53,850 nucleotides of DNA, taken from Terriglobia bacterium (GTDB lineage Bacteria; Acidobacteriota; Vicinamibacteria; Vicinamibacterales; CAVVIG01). The position numbers were made by a program, and so were the translations under genes. Below are positions 31,444 through 39,525 of the stretch, piece by piece (positions within the stretch are counted from its first letter, which is position 1; every line of letters begins with the position of its first letter). Location: the NCBI GenBank assembly GCA_020073005.1, contig JAIQFX010000024.1:1-53850 (forward strand). The letters run 5' to 3'. The notes under the pieces are model-generated. The model was given only the letters and a program-made list of their open reading frames with translations, was not told the origin of the DNA and searched no databases.

Positions 31444-33174
31444 ATGAAGAAAATCATCCTTCTGCTCGCTCTCGGCGCTGCGTCCTGTTCGGGTTCCGGC
31501 GGCATCGGCGCCGTGTCGTGCGGCATGCCCGGCCCCGCGCCCATGACGGCGTCGCAGCCGACGCTCGGCCAGTTGCCGTCGCTGGATATCGACGCGCTGC
31601 TCGGGCACGTCAAGACACTGTCGTCGGACGAATTCGAAGGACGCGCGCCGGGGACGAAGGGCGAAGAGCTGTCGGTCAACTACTTGATCGACGAGTTCAA
31701 GAAGGTCGGGCTGAAGCCGGGCAACACCGACGGCACCTACGTGCAGAAGGTGCCGCTCGTCGGCATCACGCCCGCGCCCGCGCCGCTGGTGTTCAAGAAA
31801 GGCAGCGCCTCCGGGGTTGGGGCCCCGGATAAGACGACGATGACGTTGAAATGGAAGGACGACTTTGTCGCGTGGACCAAGCACGTCGCGCCGTCGGCCA
31901 GCCTCGAGAATTCCGAGCTCGTGTTCGTCGGCTACGGCGTCGTCGCGCCCGAGTTCAGCTGGGACGATTACAAGGGCGTGGACGTGAAGGGCAAGACGAT
32001 CGTCATGCTCGTCAACGATCCGCCCGTGCCCGATCCGGCGAAGCCGGAGGAGCTGGATCCGAAGACGTTCGGCGGCAAGGCGATGACGTACTACGGCCGC
32101 TGGACCTACAAGTACGAGATCGCCGCGCAGAAGGGCGCCGCCGGCGCGCTGATCATTCACGAGACGATTCCCGCCGGCTACGGCTTCAACGTCGTCCAGG
32201 GCAAGACGGGCGAGCAGTTCGATCTCGTGACGCCGGACAAGAACATGAGCCGCGCGGCGATTGAAGGATGGATCTCGCTCGAGCAGGGCAAGAAGCTGCT
32301 GCAGTCGGCGGGCCAGGACTTCGACAAGCTGAAGGCGCTCGCGGCGACGCGCGACTTCAAGCCGGTCGCGCTCGGCGCCACGGCGTCGATGACGATCAAG
32401 AACACGCTGCGGACGATCGATTCGCAGAACGTGATCGCGAAGCTCGAGGGCTCGGATCCGAAAGGGAAGGACGAGTACATCGTCTACACCGCGCACTGGG
32501 ATCATTTCGGCAAGGGACCTGAAGGGATTTTCCATGGCGCGGAGGACGATGGCATCGGGTGCGCGGCGCTGATCGAGATGGCGCGGGCGTACACGAAGCT
32601 GCCGGCGCCGCCGAAGCGATCGATTCTGTTTCTCGCCGTGACGTCGGAAGAGCAGGGCCTGCTCGGATCGCAGTACTACGCCGTCACGCCGATCTATCCG
32701 ATGGCGAAGACGCTCGCGGATCTGAACATGGACAGCTGGAACGTCCACGGGCGGACGAAGGACATGACGCTCGTCGGCTTCGGCGCGTCCGAGCTCGACG
32801 ATTACGCGCAGACGGCCGCCGCCGAGCAGGGCCGCGTCGTGCACGGAGACGCCGAGCCCGAGAAGGGCTTCTACTACCGATCGGATCATTTCAACTTCGC
32901 GAAGGAAGGCGTGCCCGCGCTCGATCCCGACGGCGGAACCGACTACATCGGGAAGCCCGCGGACTACGCGCAGAAAACGCGCGACGAGTGGACCGCGAAC
33001 CGGTATCACACGCCGAAAGACGTCGTGATGCCCGACTGGGACCTCACCGGCACACGGGAGGATTTGAAAGTGCTTTTCGCCGTCGGCTACCGCGTCGCGC
33101 AGGCGGACAAGTATCCCGAGTGGAAGCCCGGCAACGAGTTCAAGGCCAAACGCGAGGCGATGCTCAAGAAGTAA
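31444..33174 (+). CDS. M28 family metallopeptidase lipoprotein with PA domain
   Basis: The 576-residue protein has a lipobox LGAASC, with the lipidated Cys near residue 15. An inserted PA-like domain (about 150-280, [22 protein letters not shown]) is followed by the peptidase domain with the zinc ligands in order: AHWDHFG, AEDDG, TSEEQG, the DMDSWN aspartate and YHTPKD. It is an aminopeptidase anchored to the outer or inner membrane on the periplasmic side. A hairpin lies in front of the ATG instead of a clear ribosome site. Confidence 0.94.
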   Translation: MKKIILLLALGAASCSGSGGIGAVSCGMPGPAPMTASQPTLGQLPSLDIDALLGHVKTLSSDEFEGRAPGTKGEELSVNYLIDEFKKVGLKPGNTDGTYVQKVPLVGITPAPAPLVFKKGSASGVGAPDKTTMTLKWKDDFVAWTKHVAPSASLENSELVFVGYGVVAPEFSWDDYKGVDVKGKTIVMLVNDPPVPDPAKPEELDPKTFGGKAMTYYGRWTYKYEIAAQKGAAGALIIHETIPAGYGFNVVQGKTGEQFDLVTPDKNMSRAAIEGWISLEQGKKLLQSAGQDFDKLKALAATRDFKPVALGATASMTIKNTLRTIDSQNVIAKLEGSDPKGKDEYIVYTAHWDHFGKGPEGIFHGAEDDGIGCAALIEMARAYTKLPAPPKRSILFLAVTSEEQGLLGSQYYAVTPIYPMAKTLADLNMDSWNVHGRTKDMTLVGFGASELDDYAQTAAAEQGRVVHGDAEPEKGFYYRSDHFNFAKEGVPALDPDGGTDYIGKPADYAQKTRDEWTANRYHTPKDVVMPDWDLTGTREDLKVLFAVGYRVAQADKYPEWKPGNEFKAKREAMLKK

Positions 33175-33180
33175 ATGCAA

Positions 33181-33256
33181 CCACGAAAACACGGAAACAC
33201 GAAGAAGAGCGAGAGAGTACTAATCACCTCTTTTTCGTGCTTTCGTGTCTTCGTGG
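33181..33256. repeat. inverted repeat of CACGAA/CACGGA words
   Basis: The arms at 33181-33209 and 33228-33256 are inverted copies of about 29 bp with a few mismatches. Each is made of the word ACACG-A/G-AA repeated. The spacer is 18 bases. It lies between the M28 and aminotransferase genes. Confidence 0.8.
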
Positions 33257-33304
33257 CCAAAGGCGCGACCAACCAGCAACACCGCAACTGAAAGCAGGCA
33301 GTGT

Positions 33305-34639
33305 ATGGCCGTCGAGACAACGAACAAGCCGATGACCGGCGATGAAATGATCGCGCTCTCGAAGAAGCACACGCTCTTCGAGTGGTCCGCGCAGTCGAAG
33401 GTCGATCCGATCCCGGTCGCGCGCGCGAAGGGGATCTACTTCTGGACGCCCGAAGGCAAGCGCTTCATCGACTTCAACAGCCAGCTGATGTGCGTCAACA
33501 TCGGCCACGGCGACGAGCGCGTCATCCGCGCGATCCACGAGCAGGCGTCCGTGCTCGCGTACGCGAACCCGTTCATGGCGACCGAGGCGCGCGCGCGGCT
33601 CGGCGCGAAGCTCGCCCAGATCACGCCCGGCGACATCGACGTCTTCTTCTTCACCAACGGCGGCGCCGAAGCGAACGAGAACGCGATCAAGCTCGCGCGG
33701 CTGGCGACCGGCCGTCACAAGATCCTCGCGCGGTACCGGTCGTACCACGGCGCGACGGCCGGCGCCATCACGCTGACCGGCGATCCGCGGCGCTGGGCGG
33801 CGGAGCCCGGTATCCCCGGCGTCGTCCATGTTCTCGATCCGTATCACGGCATCGAGCGCGGCTGGGATTCCGCCGAGCAGTCGCTCGCGATGATCGAAGA
33901 AGTCATCCAGCTCGAAGGACCGCAGACGATCGCCGCGTTCATTCTCGAAACCGTGACCGGGACCAACGGCGTCCTCGTCCCGCCCGACGGCTACATGCAG
34001 GGCGTGCGCGCGCTGTGCGACAAGCACGGGATCCTCATGATCTGCGACGAGGTGATGGCCGGCTTCGGCCGCACCGGCGAGTGGTTCGCCATCGATCACT
34101 GGAAGGTCGTGCCCGACATCATCACGATGGCCAAGGGTCTGACGGCCGCGTACGTCCAGCTCGGCGCCGTCGGCATGCGGCGCGCGATCGCCGACAAGTT
34201 CACCGACAAGGTCTTCTACGGCGGCCTGACGTACAACAGCCATCCGCTCGCGTGCGCGGCGGCGCTGGCGACGATCAAGGTGTACGAAGACGACAAGCTG
34301 ATCGACAACGCGAGGAAGATGGGCGCCGTGATGACGGACCTGCACCTCAATCTCGCGCGCAAGCATCCGTCGGTCGGCGCGGCGCGATCGATCGGCCTGT
34401 TCGGTCTCGTCGAGCTCGTCAGCAATCGCGCGAAGAAGACGCCGCTCGCGCCGTTCAACGGCACGTCGGAACCGATGACCGCGCTCGCGAAGTTCTTCCG
34501 GCAGGAAGGACTCTACACGTTCGTGCGCTGGAATACGTTCTTCACCAACCCGCCGTTGTGTATCACCGAGGCGGAGCTACGTGAAGCCTTCGCCATCATC
34601 GACCGGGGACTCGAGATTACAGATCGAGCAGTCGCGTAG
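33305..34639 (+). CDS. class III aminotransferase
   Basis: The 444-residue fold-type I PLP enzyme has FTNGGAEANENAIKLAR near 115, YHGATAGA near 150, the PLP-binding aspartate in MICDEVMAGFGRTG and the Schiff-base lysine in MAKGLTAAY. ATG at 33305 starts MAVETTNKPMTGDE; an upstream frame to 33245 runs into the repeat and is not likely to be translated. Class III enzymes transfer omega-amino groups (taurine, beta-alanine, GABA and similar); the substrate is unclear. Confidence 0.92.
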   Translation: MAVETTNKPMTGDEMIALSKKHTLFEWSAQSKVDPIPVARAKGIYFWTPEGKRFIDFNSQLMCVNIGHGDERVIRAIHEQASVLAYANPFMATEARARLGAKLAQITPGDIDVFFFTNGGAEANENAIKLARLATGRHKILARYRSYHGATAGAITLTGDPRRWAAEPGIPGVVHVLDPYHGIERGWDSAEQSLAMIEEVIQLEGPQTIAAFILETVTGTNGVLVPPDGYMQGVRALCDKHGILMICDEVMAGFGRTGEWFAIDHWKVVPDIITMAKGLTAAYVQLGAVGMRRAIADKFTDKVFYGGLTYNSHPLACAAALATIKVYEDDKLIDNARKMGAVMTDLHLNLARKHPSVGAARSIGLFGLVELVSNRAKKTPLAPFNGTSEPMTALAKFFRQEGLYTFVRWNTFFTNPPLCITEAELREAFAIIDRGLEITDRAVA

Positions 34640-34663
34640 AAAGCGTGCAACGCCGCCGGGTTT

Positions 34664-34692
34664 TTGCACGATGGGCGCGCCCGGCGTGATAC
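34664..34692 (+). promoter_or_regulatory. weak promoter candidate
   Basis: TTGCAC (34664-34669) and TGATAC (34687-34692) are 17 bases apart in the 98-base gap before the secreted protein gene at 34738. The -35 is good and the -10 poor. Confidence 0.3.
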
Positions 34693-34737
34693 GTTCTCCC
34701 TCCCGCCGCCCCCCAGGCACGGCCAGGGAGGGTGTGT

Positions 34738-35289
34738 ATGTTCGCTCGCAAGGCGCGTATCCCGATTTTCGTCCTCGCCGTCATCGCCTTCGGCACGCTG
34801 TTCATGGCGGACACGCCCGCAGCGACGCCGGCCCCCAGAATCTCGTGGATCGGCCCGTTCGCGGTCACGCGGATGGAGACCGCCCGCTTCAACTACACGA
34901 ACTTCGGGCGCCAGCCCGTCGAGATCGCGTGGGCGTTTTCCAACGCGATTACCGGTGACGTGCTCTACGGCGATCTGCACAAGCGGCAGCGCGTCGAAGC
35001 CGGCAAGGGCGTGATTTGGGATTTCGACGCGGCGATTCAGCCCGACGCCGACGAGTACTTCGACACCAAGGGCCGGCATCAGCTCGTCGGCTGGATTCTC
35101 GTCTACCACATGAACGCGGCGGCCGCGCGGACGGCGGTCGATCTGCCGTCGATCGAAACGTTCACCAACGGCATCGGCACGACGCAGGTCGTGCTGCACG
35201 CGAATCCCACGGCGCCGGACGACCAGCTGGTCGCGCGGCTGACGGCCGCGCTGCTGACTCAGGCACCCACCGACGTCACCGGGCGCTGA
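34738..35289 (+). CDS. secreted protein of unknown function
   Basis: The protein is 183 residues from ATG at 34738, preceded by GGGAGGGT. A signal segment (about 8-30, ending AAT) is followed by a beta-rich domain with ISWIGPF, RFNYTNFGRQPVEIAWAFSN and a long D/E-rich middle. I do not recognise the family. A strong bidirectional terminator follows. Confidence 0.7.
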   Translation: MFARKARIPIFVLAVIAFGTLFMADTPAATPAPRISWIGPFAVTRMETARFNYTNFGRQPVEIAWAFSNAITGDVLYGDLHKRQRVEAGKGVIWDFDAAIQPDADEYFDTKGRHQLVGWILVYHMNAAAARTAVDLPSIETFTNGIGTTQVVLHANPTAPDDQLVARLTAALLTQAPTDVTGR

Positions 35290-35307
35290 CGCACGAACGC
35301 ACGAACG

Positions 35308-35347
35308 GCGCTACCACGGAGGCCGTGTCCTCCGTGGCAGCGCTTTT
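35308..35347. terminator. bidirectional hairpin terminator
   Basis: Arms 35308-35322 and 35329-35343 pair in 14 of 15 positions around a 6-base loop, followed by TTTT on the plus strand. The site lies between convergent genes. The stem core CCACGGAGG is the same word found in the element at 47535-47809. Confidence 0.8.
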
Positions 35348-35351
35348 GTGA

Positions 35352-36137
35352 TCAGCGGCCGGGCCGCCAGGGCTTCTTGTTGAGATCGCGCGAGAGCAGC
35401 AGCTTGAACGTCAGCCGATCGGTCGCGTCGGTGAGGCCGACGCCGATGCCCGCTTCGACGTCGAGCGATCCGAACGTACGGTCGACGACGCCGTACAGCT
35501 GATGCGCCTGTTCACTCCCTGAGCTCGGATTCGCGAACGTTCCGTAGTCCGCGTACTCCTCAGCCGCCAGCGCCCAGCCCGATTCGAAGTTGTACGCGAT
35601 GCGCGTCGCCGGGACGAAGTCCAGATTCTTCAAGCCGTCGTACGACGTGTCGAAGATCGGATTGATGATGATGTCCCACGGCTTCAGATGCCACCCGATG
35701 ATCGGCCGCACTTCCGAGGTGAAGCGCGTCTCGTCCCAGCGCTTCGCGTTGTAGCTGAACTCGAAATTCGCGCCGTAGAAGAACCTGCGATCGTCCGCGT
35801 GCGGCGACGCAAAGAGCAGGCGCAGCTTGCTTCCGTCGATGCCCCAGCCTTCGTTCTTGTCGTGCGTGTACAGCGGGAGATACAAGCCGGCCTCGAACCA
35901 GTCGGTCACGCCGTACGCCCACTCGGTCACGCCGTTGAACGATTGATCGGCGACGACTCCGCCAGGGAACGGCACCGTGTCCACGCCCTTCGGCGTGAAG
36001 TTGTTGTGCCAGGTGAGATTGAAGACGCCCGGCGCCGCGAGACCGCCGTCGTAGACCTGGATCTCATCCGTCTGGGCCGCCGCCTGGCGCGGAACCGCCA
36101 CGATCGCCGCAAGAAACAGCGCCGAAAGAATTCGCAT
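35352..36137 (-). CDS. outer-membrane-like beta-barrel protein
   Basis: The 261-residue protein has a signal peptide (MRILSALFLAAIVAVPRQAAA). The mature part alternates hydrophobic and polar residues with many aromatics (FNLTWHNNF, GVTDWFEAGLYLPLYT, YGANFEFSYN, GWHLKPWDIIINPIFD), consistent with a 10-12-strand barrel. ATG at 36137 is chosen for the signal peptide; the open frame continues far upstream only because of high GC. The function is unknown. Confidence 0.8.
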   Translation of the reverse strand: MRILSALFLAAIVAVPRQAAAQTDEIQVYDGGLAAPGVFNLTWHNNFTPKGVDTVPFPGGVVADQSFNGVTEWAYGVTDWFEAGLYLPLYTHDKNEGWGIDGSKLRLLFASPHADDRRFFYGANFEFSYNAKRWDETRFTSEVRPIIGWHLKPWDIIINPIFDTSYDGLKNLDFVPATRIAYNFESGWALAAEEYADYGTFANPSSGSEQAHQLYGVVDRTFGSLDVEAGIGVGLTDATDRLTFKLLLSRDLNKKPWRPGR

Positions 36138-36163
36138 AGTCGGACGGGATTGTAACCGATCGC

Positions 36164-36169
36164 TATACT
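36164..36169 (+). promoter_or_regulatory. -10 box TATACT, possibly leaderless
   Basis: TATACT ends 10 bases before the GTG start of the GntP gene. No ribosome site fits in between, so the transcript may be leaderless. No convincing -35 box is visible. Confidence 0.4.
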
Positions 36170-36179
36170 CTCTCCGGAC

Positions 36180-37571
36180 GTGACCGTCATCGTGTCGCTG
36201 CTCGCCCTCGGTTTCCTGATGCTGGTCGCGTACCGCGGCTACAGCGTCATCCTCTTCGCGCCGGTGGCCGCGCTCGGCGCGGTGCTGCTGACGATGCCCG
36301 GCGCGGTGCTTCCGGCCTACAGCGCCCTGTTCATGGAGAACATGGCGACGTTCGTCAGAAATTACTTTCCCGTCTTCATGCTCGGCGCGATCTTCGGCAA
36401 GGTGATCGAGCTGTCCGGGTTCGCGAAGGCGCTGGCCGCCGGCATCAGCCGCGTCGCCGGCAGCGGACAGGCGATGCTGGGCGTCGTCGTGATCTGCGCG
36501 CTGATGGTCTACGGCGGCGTGTCGGTGTTCGTCGTCGGCTTCGCCGTCTATCCGTTCGCGTCGGAGCTCTTCCGCGCGGCGCGGATCCCCAAGCGCCTGA
36601 TTCCCGCGACGATGTCGCTCGGCTCGTTCACGTTCGCGATGGACGCGCTGCCGGGCAGTCCCCAGATCCAGAACATCATTCCGACGACGTTCTTCGGCAC
36701 GACGACGATGGCCGCGCCGATCCTCGGCCCGATCGGCGGCGTGGCGATCTTCGCCGCCGGCATGGCGTATCTCGAGTGGCGGCGCCGATCCGCGGCCGCG
36801 GAACACGAAGGCTACGGACTCGTGCACATCAACGAGCCCGAGCCCGTCGACGCGCACGCGCTCGCGTCGCCGATCCTTGCGTGCCTGCCGCTCGCGGTCG
36901 TCGCCGTCGCCAACATTCTGTTCACGCTGTTCCTCCCGCGCTGGTACGGCGCGACGGCCACGCTCGCGCTGACGCCCGCCGCGAAGCCACTCCTGCTGGA
37001 CGTCTCGCGGCAAGTCGGGATCTGGGCTGTCGAAGCGGCGCTCGTGCTGGGTATCGCGACGGTTGCGGTCTTCGCGTGGACGCGCGTGGCGGCGACATTC
37101 GTCAAGGGCACGCACGTGGCAATCAGCGGTTGCCTGCTGGCGTCGGTCAACACCGCGTCCGAATTCGGCTTTGGCGCCGTGATGGCGGCGCTGCCGGGAT
37201 TCGCCGCGATTCAGTCGACGCTGCAGACGATTTCGAATCCGCTCGTGAACGAAGCCGTCACGGTCACGACGCTCGCCGGCATGACGGGGTCGGCGTCCGG
37301 CGGCCTGAGCATCGCGCTTGCCGCGATGGCCGATCAGTTCAAGGCGTCCGCGCTCGCCGCGCACATCCCGCTGGAGGTGCTTCACCGCGTGGCGGCGATG
37401 GCCGCCGGCGGCATGGACACGCTGCCGCACAACGGCGCGATCATCACGCTGCTGGCGATCACGGGCTTGTCGCATCGCCAGTCGTACCGCGATATTTTCG
37501 CCATCACATGCATCAAGACCAGTGCGGTCTTCGTCGTGATCGCCGTGTATTACTTGACGGGGATAGTTTAG
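36180..37571 (+). CDS. GntP family permease
   Basis: This 463-residue membrane protein has about 12 helices. The family signs are the NYFPVFMLGAIFGKV segment, GSFTFAMDALPGSPQIQN in the middle and GGMDTLPHNGAIITLL near the C-terminus. GntP proteins import gluconate and related sugar or hydroxy acids with protons. It could supply substrate to the tartrate/malate-type dehydrogenase at 27877, but the genes are 7 kb apart. The start GTG at 36180 gives MTVIVSLLAL. Confidence 0.92.
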   Translation: MTVIVSLLALGFLMLVAYRGYSVILFAPVAALGAVLLTMPGAVLPAYSALFMENMATFVRNYFPVFMLGAIFGKVIELSGFAKALAAGISRVAGSGQAMLGVVVICALMVYGGVSVFVVGFAVYPFASELFRAARIPKRLIPATMSLGSFTFAMDALPGSPQIQNIIPTTFFGTTTMAAPILGPIGGVAIFAAGMAYLEWRRRSAAAEHEGYGLVHINEPEPVDAHALASPILACLPLAVVAVANILFTLFLPRWYGATATLALTPAAKPLLLDVSRQVGIWAVEAALVLGIATVAVFAWTRVAATFVKGTHVAISGCLLASVNTASEFGFGAVMAALPGFAAIQSTLQTISNPLVNEAVTVTTLAGMTGSASGGLSIALAAMADQFKASALAAHIPLEVLHRVAAMAAGGMDTLPHNGAIITLLAITGLSHRQSYRDIFAITCIKTSAVFVVIAVYYLTGIV

Positions 37572-37574
37572 AGT

Positions 37575-37640
37575 TTGGTGGCTGGTGGCGGGTGGCTGGA
37601 CGCCAATCTGAAATCTGAATTCTGAAGTCTGAATTTCTGG
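37575..37640. repeat. word repeats GGTGGCTGGTGG and TCTGAAGTCTGAA
   Basis: Two blocks occur: GGTGGCTGGTGGCGGGTGGC (37577 on) and AATCTGAAATCTGAATTCTG (37606 on). The first word recurs at 50910-50928 and the second, inverted, at 50443-50465. The block ends at the ribosome site GGAGG of the next gene. Confidence 0.8.
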
Positions 37641-37648
37641 AGGCTTCG

Positions 37649-39469
37649 ATGATCCGCAGGCGTTTATTCACCGTTGTTGTCGTCGTCGCGGCCCTCGCGC
37701 GGCCCCAGGCCCAGGACAATCCTCAAGCGACAACCGGCAGCTGGCGGCCGACCATCGTCGCGCAGCACGGCATGGTCGCGGCGGGACATCCGCTCGCGGC
37801 GGAAGCCGGCATGCGGATCCTCAAGGCCGGCGGCAACGCGATCGACGCGGCGATCGCGACATGGGCCGTGCAGGGCGAAGTCGAGCCGGGCATGACGGGT
37901 CTCGGCGCCGACATGTTCATCCTTTATTACAACGCGAAGACCGGCGAGGTGAAGTTCATCAACGGCACCGCGTACGCGCCCCAGGCGGCGACGATCGAGT
38001 TCTACAAATCCAAGGGCGGTATTCCGGACGAAGGCCCGCTGTCCAGCTCCGTGCCCGGCGCGGTCGGCGGCGCAGCGTACGCCGTGCAGAAGTACGGGAC
38101 GAAGCCGCTGACCGACGTCCTCGCGCCGGCGATCGAGATCGCCGAGGGCGGATTCCCGATCAGCGAGGCGCTCGCCGGCGGATTGCGCGGCGCGCGCGCG
38201 AAGCTCGCGAAGTACCCGTCGACGACGAAGATCTGGTTCAAGGACGGGAAGCCGCTCGAGATGGGCGACATCGTCAAGAATCCCGATCTCGCGCGGACGC
38301 TGCGCACGATCGCGTCGCGCGGCGCGGATCCGTTCTACCGCGGCGACATCGCGAAGAACACGGCGGCGTTCATGAAGGCGAACGGCGGCATCATCACCGA
38401 AGCCGATCTCGCGGCGTACCAGCCGTTCGAGGACGCGCCGATCCACGTCAACTATCGCGGCACCGACGTCTACGAGTGCCCGCCGAATTCGCAGGGCTTC
38501 GTGATGCTCGAGGCGCTGAACATCCTCGAGGGTTACGACCTGAAGAGCATGGGACGCAACAGCGTCTCCTACCTGCACGCCGTCACCGAAGCGCTCAAGC
38601 TGTCGTTCGCCGACCGCAACGCGTACGTCGGCGATCCGAAGTTCGTACCGGACATTCCGATGGCGCAGCTTCTCTCGAAGGAATACGCCGCCGCGCGACG
38701 CACGCAGATCGATCCGAACCGCGCGATCGTCGGCGAGCCCACGCCCGGCGATCCGCGCGCGATGAAGCCGACCGCTGCTGTAGCGCGAGCCCAGAGTGTC
38801 GCGCGAGCCTTTCAGGCGAGCGATCGATACGCGTCCCCGCTGCCGACGCCGACGACCGTCCAGGCGTTCGACCCCGATGAGATCCTGAATCTGACGACGT
38901 ATCTCGCCGTCGTCGACAAGGATCACAACATGGTCTCGATCACGTCGAGCCTGCTCAGCGGTTTCGGCAGCGGCGTCGTCGTCGAGAAGGGCGGGTTCCT
39001 CATGAACGATCGCATGCGCTACTTCTATCTCGACCCGAAGGACGTGAATTCGCTGCAGCCGGGCAAGCGCGTGCGGCAGACGATCAATCCGGCGATGGCG
39101 CTCAAGAACGGCAAGCCGTGGATCGCATTCGGCACGCCGGGATCCGACACCCAGCCGCAGACGCAGCTGCAGTTCTTTCTCAACGTCGCCGAGTTCGGGA
39201 TGAACGTGCAGGAAGCGCTCGAGCAACCGACGGTGATCAGCAACAGCTTCCGCGATTCGTATCAGCCGCACGACGTCAAGGGCAAGCTGCTGACGCCGGC
39301 GATGCTGCCGCAAGCGGTGAAAGACGGTCTCGCGGCGAAGGGCCATCAGCTCGACATCCGCAACGTGAAGGGCGTCGGATCGGTGAAGGCCATCCTCGTT
39401 GATCCACGTACCGGCGTGTTGATGGGCGGAGTGAGCCCGACGGGCGATAGTTACGTGATGGCCTGGTAG
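37649..39469 (+). CDS. ggt: gamma-glutamyltransferase
   Basis: The 606-residue protein has a signal segment (about 5-22). The large-subunit region has AAGHPLAAEAGMRILKAGGNAIDAA, GLGADMFIL and PSSVPG-like SSSVPGAVGG. The small subunit begins at the nucleophile Thr416 in LNLTTYLAVVDKDHN, where self-cleavage is expected. The oxyanion SS (ITSSLLSGFGSG) and the FGTPGSDTQPQT loop are present. It cleaves gamma-glutamyl bonds such as in glutathione in the periplasm. Residues about 378-392 (AVARAQSVARAFQAS) are encoded by the repeat at 38781-38823 and lie in the linker just before the cleavage site, where an insertion is tolerable. Confidence 0.94.
   Translation: MIRRRLFTVVVVVAALARPQAQDNPQATTGSWRPTIVAQHGMVAAGHPLAAEAGMRILKAGGNAIDAAIATWAVQGEVEPGMTGLGADMFILYYNAKTGEVKFINGTAYAPQAATIEFYKSKGGIPDEGPLSSSVPGAVGGAAYAVQKYGTKPLTDVLAPAIEIAEGGFPISEALAGGLRGARAKLAKYPSTTKIWFKDGKPLEMGDIVKNPDLARTLRTIASRGADPFYRGDIAKNTAAFMKANGGIITEADLAAYQPFEDAPIHVNYRGTDVYECPPNSQGFVMLEALNILEGYDLKSMGRNSVSYLHAVTEALKLSFADRNAYVGDPKFVPDIPMAQLLSKEYAAARRTQIDPNRAIVGEPTPGDPRAMKPTAAVARAQSVARAFQASDRYASPLPTPTTVQAFDPDEILNLTTYLAVVDKDHNMVSITSSLLSGFGSGVVVEKGGFLMNDRMRYFYLDPKDVNSLQPGKRVRQTINPAMALKNGKPWIAFGTPGSDTQPQTQLQFFLNVAEFGMNVQEALEQPTVISNSFRDSYQPHDVKGKLLTPAMLPQAVKDGLAAKGHQLDIRNVKGVGSVKAILVDPRTGVLMGGVSPTGDSYVMAW
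38781..38823. repeat. GCGCGAGCCTTTCAGG-type repeat, copy 2, inside ggt
   Basis: The 23 bases at 38801-38823 equal 2323-2345. Ahead of them the word GCGCGAGCC occurs once more (38783 region, TAGCGCGAGCC). The block is read in frame through the ggt linker. Confidence 0.75.
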
Positions 39470-39516
39470 TCGTTGGTCGTTGGTCGTGAGTCGTTGGTCG
39501 TGAGTCGTTGGTCGAG
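39468..39516. repeat. word repeat TCGTTGG / TCGTGAG
   Basis: Units TCGTTGG (five) and TCGTGAG (two) fill the whole space between ggt and the M28 gene, starting at the ggt stop codon and ending at the ribosome site GAGGAG. Confidence 0.85.
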
Positions 39517-39525
39517 GAGCTGCTC

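Noticed and set aside
30115-33192. Minus-strand open frame of 1025 codons across M20 and M28 genes
   Set aside because: Same reason: a shadow of two clear peptidase genes, with low-complexity Arg-rich translation.
36138-37475. Extension of the barrel gene at 35352 to a 707-codon frame
   Set aside because: The extension is antisense to the GntP gene; the signal peptide begins at 36137.
39468-39516. CRISPR-like array
   Set aside because: The unit is 7 bases and there are no spacers of constant length or cas genes.
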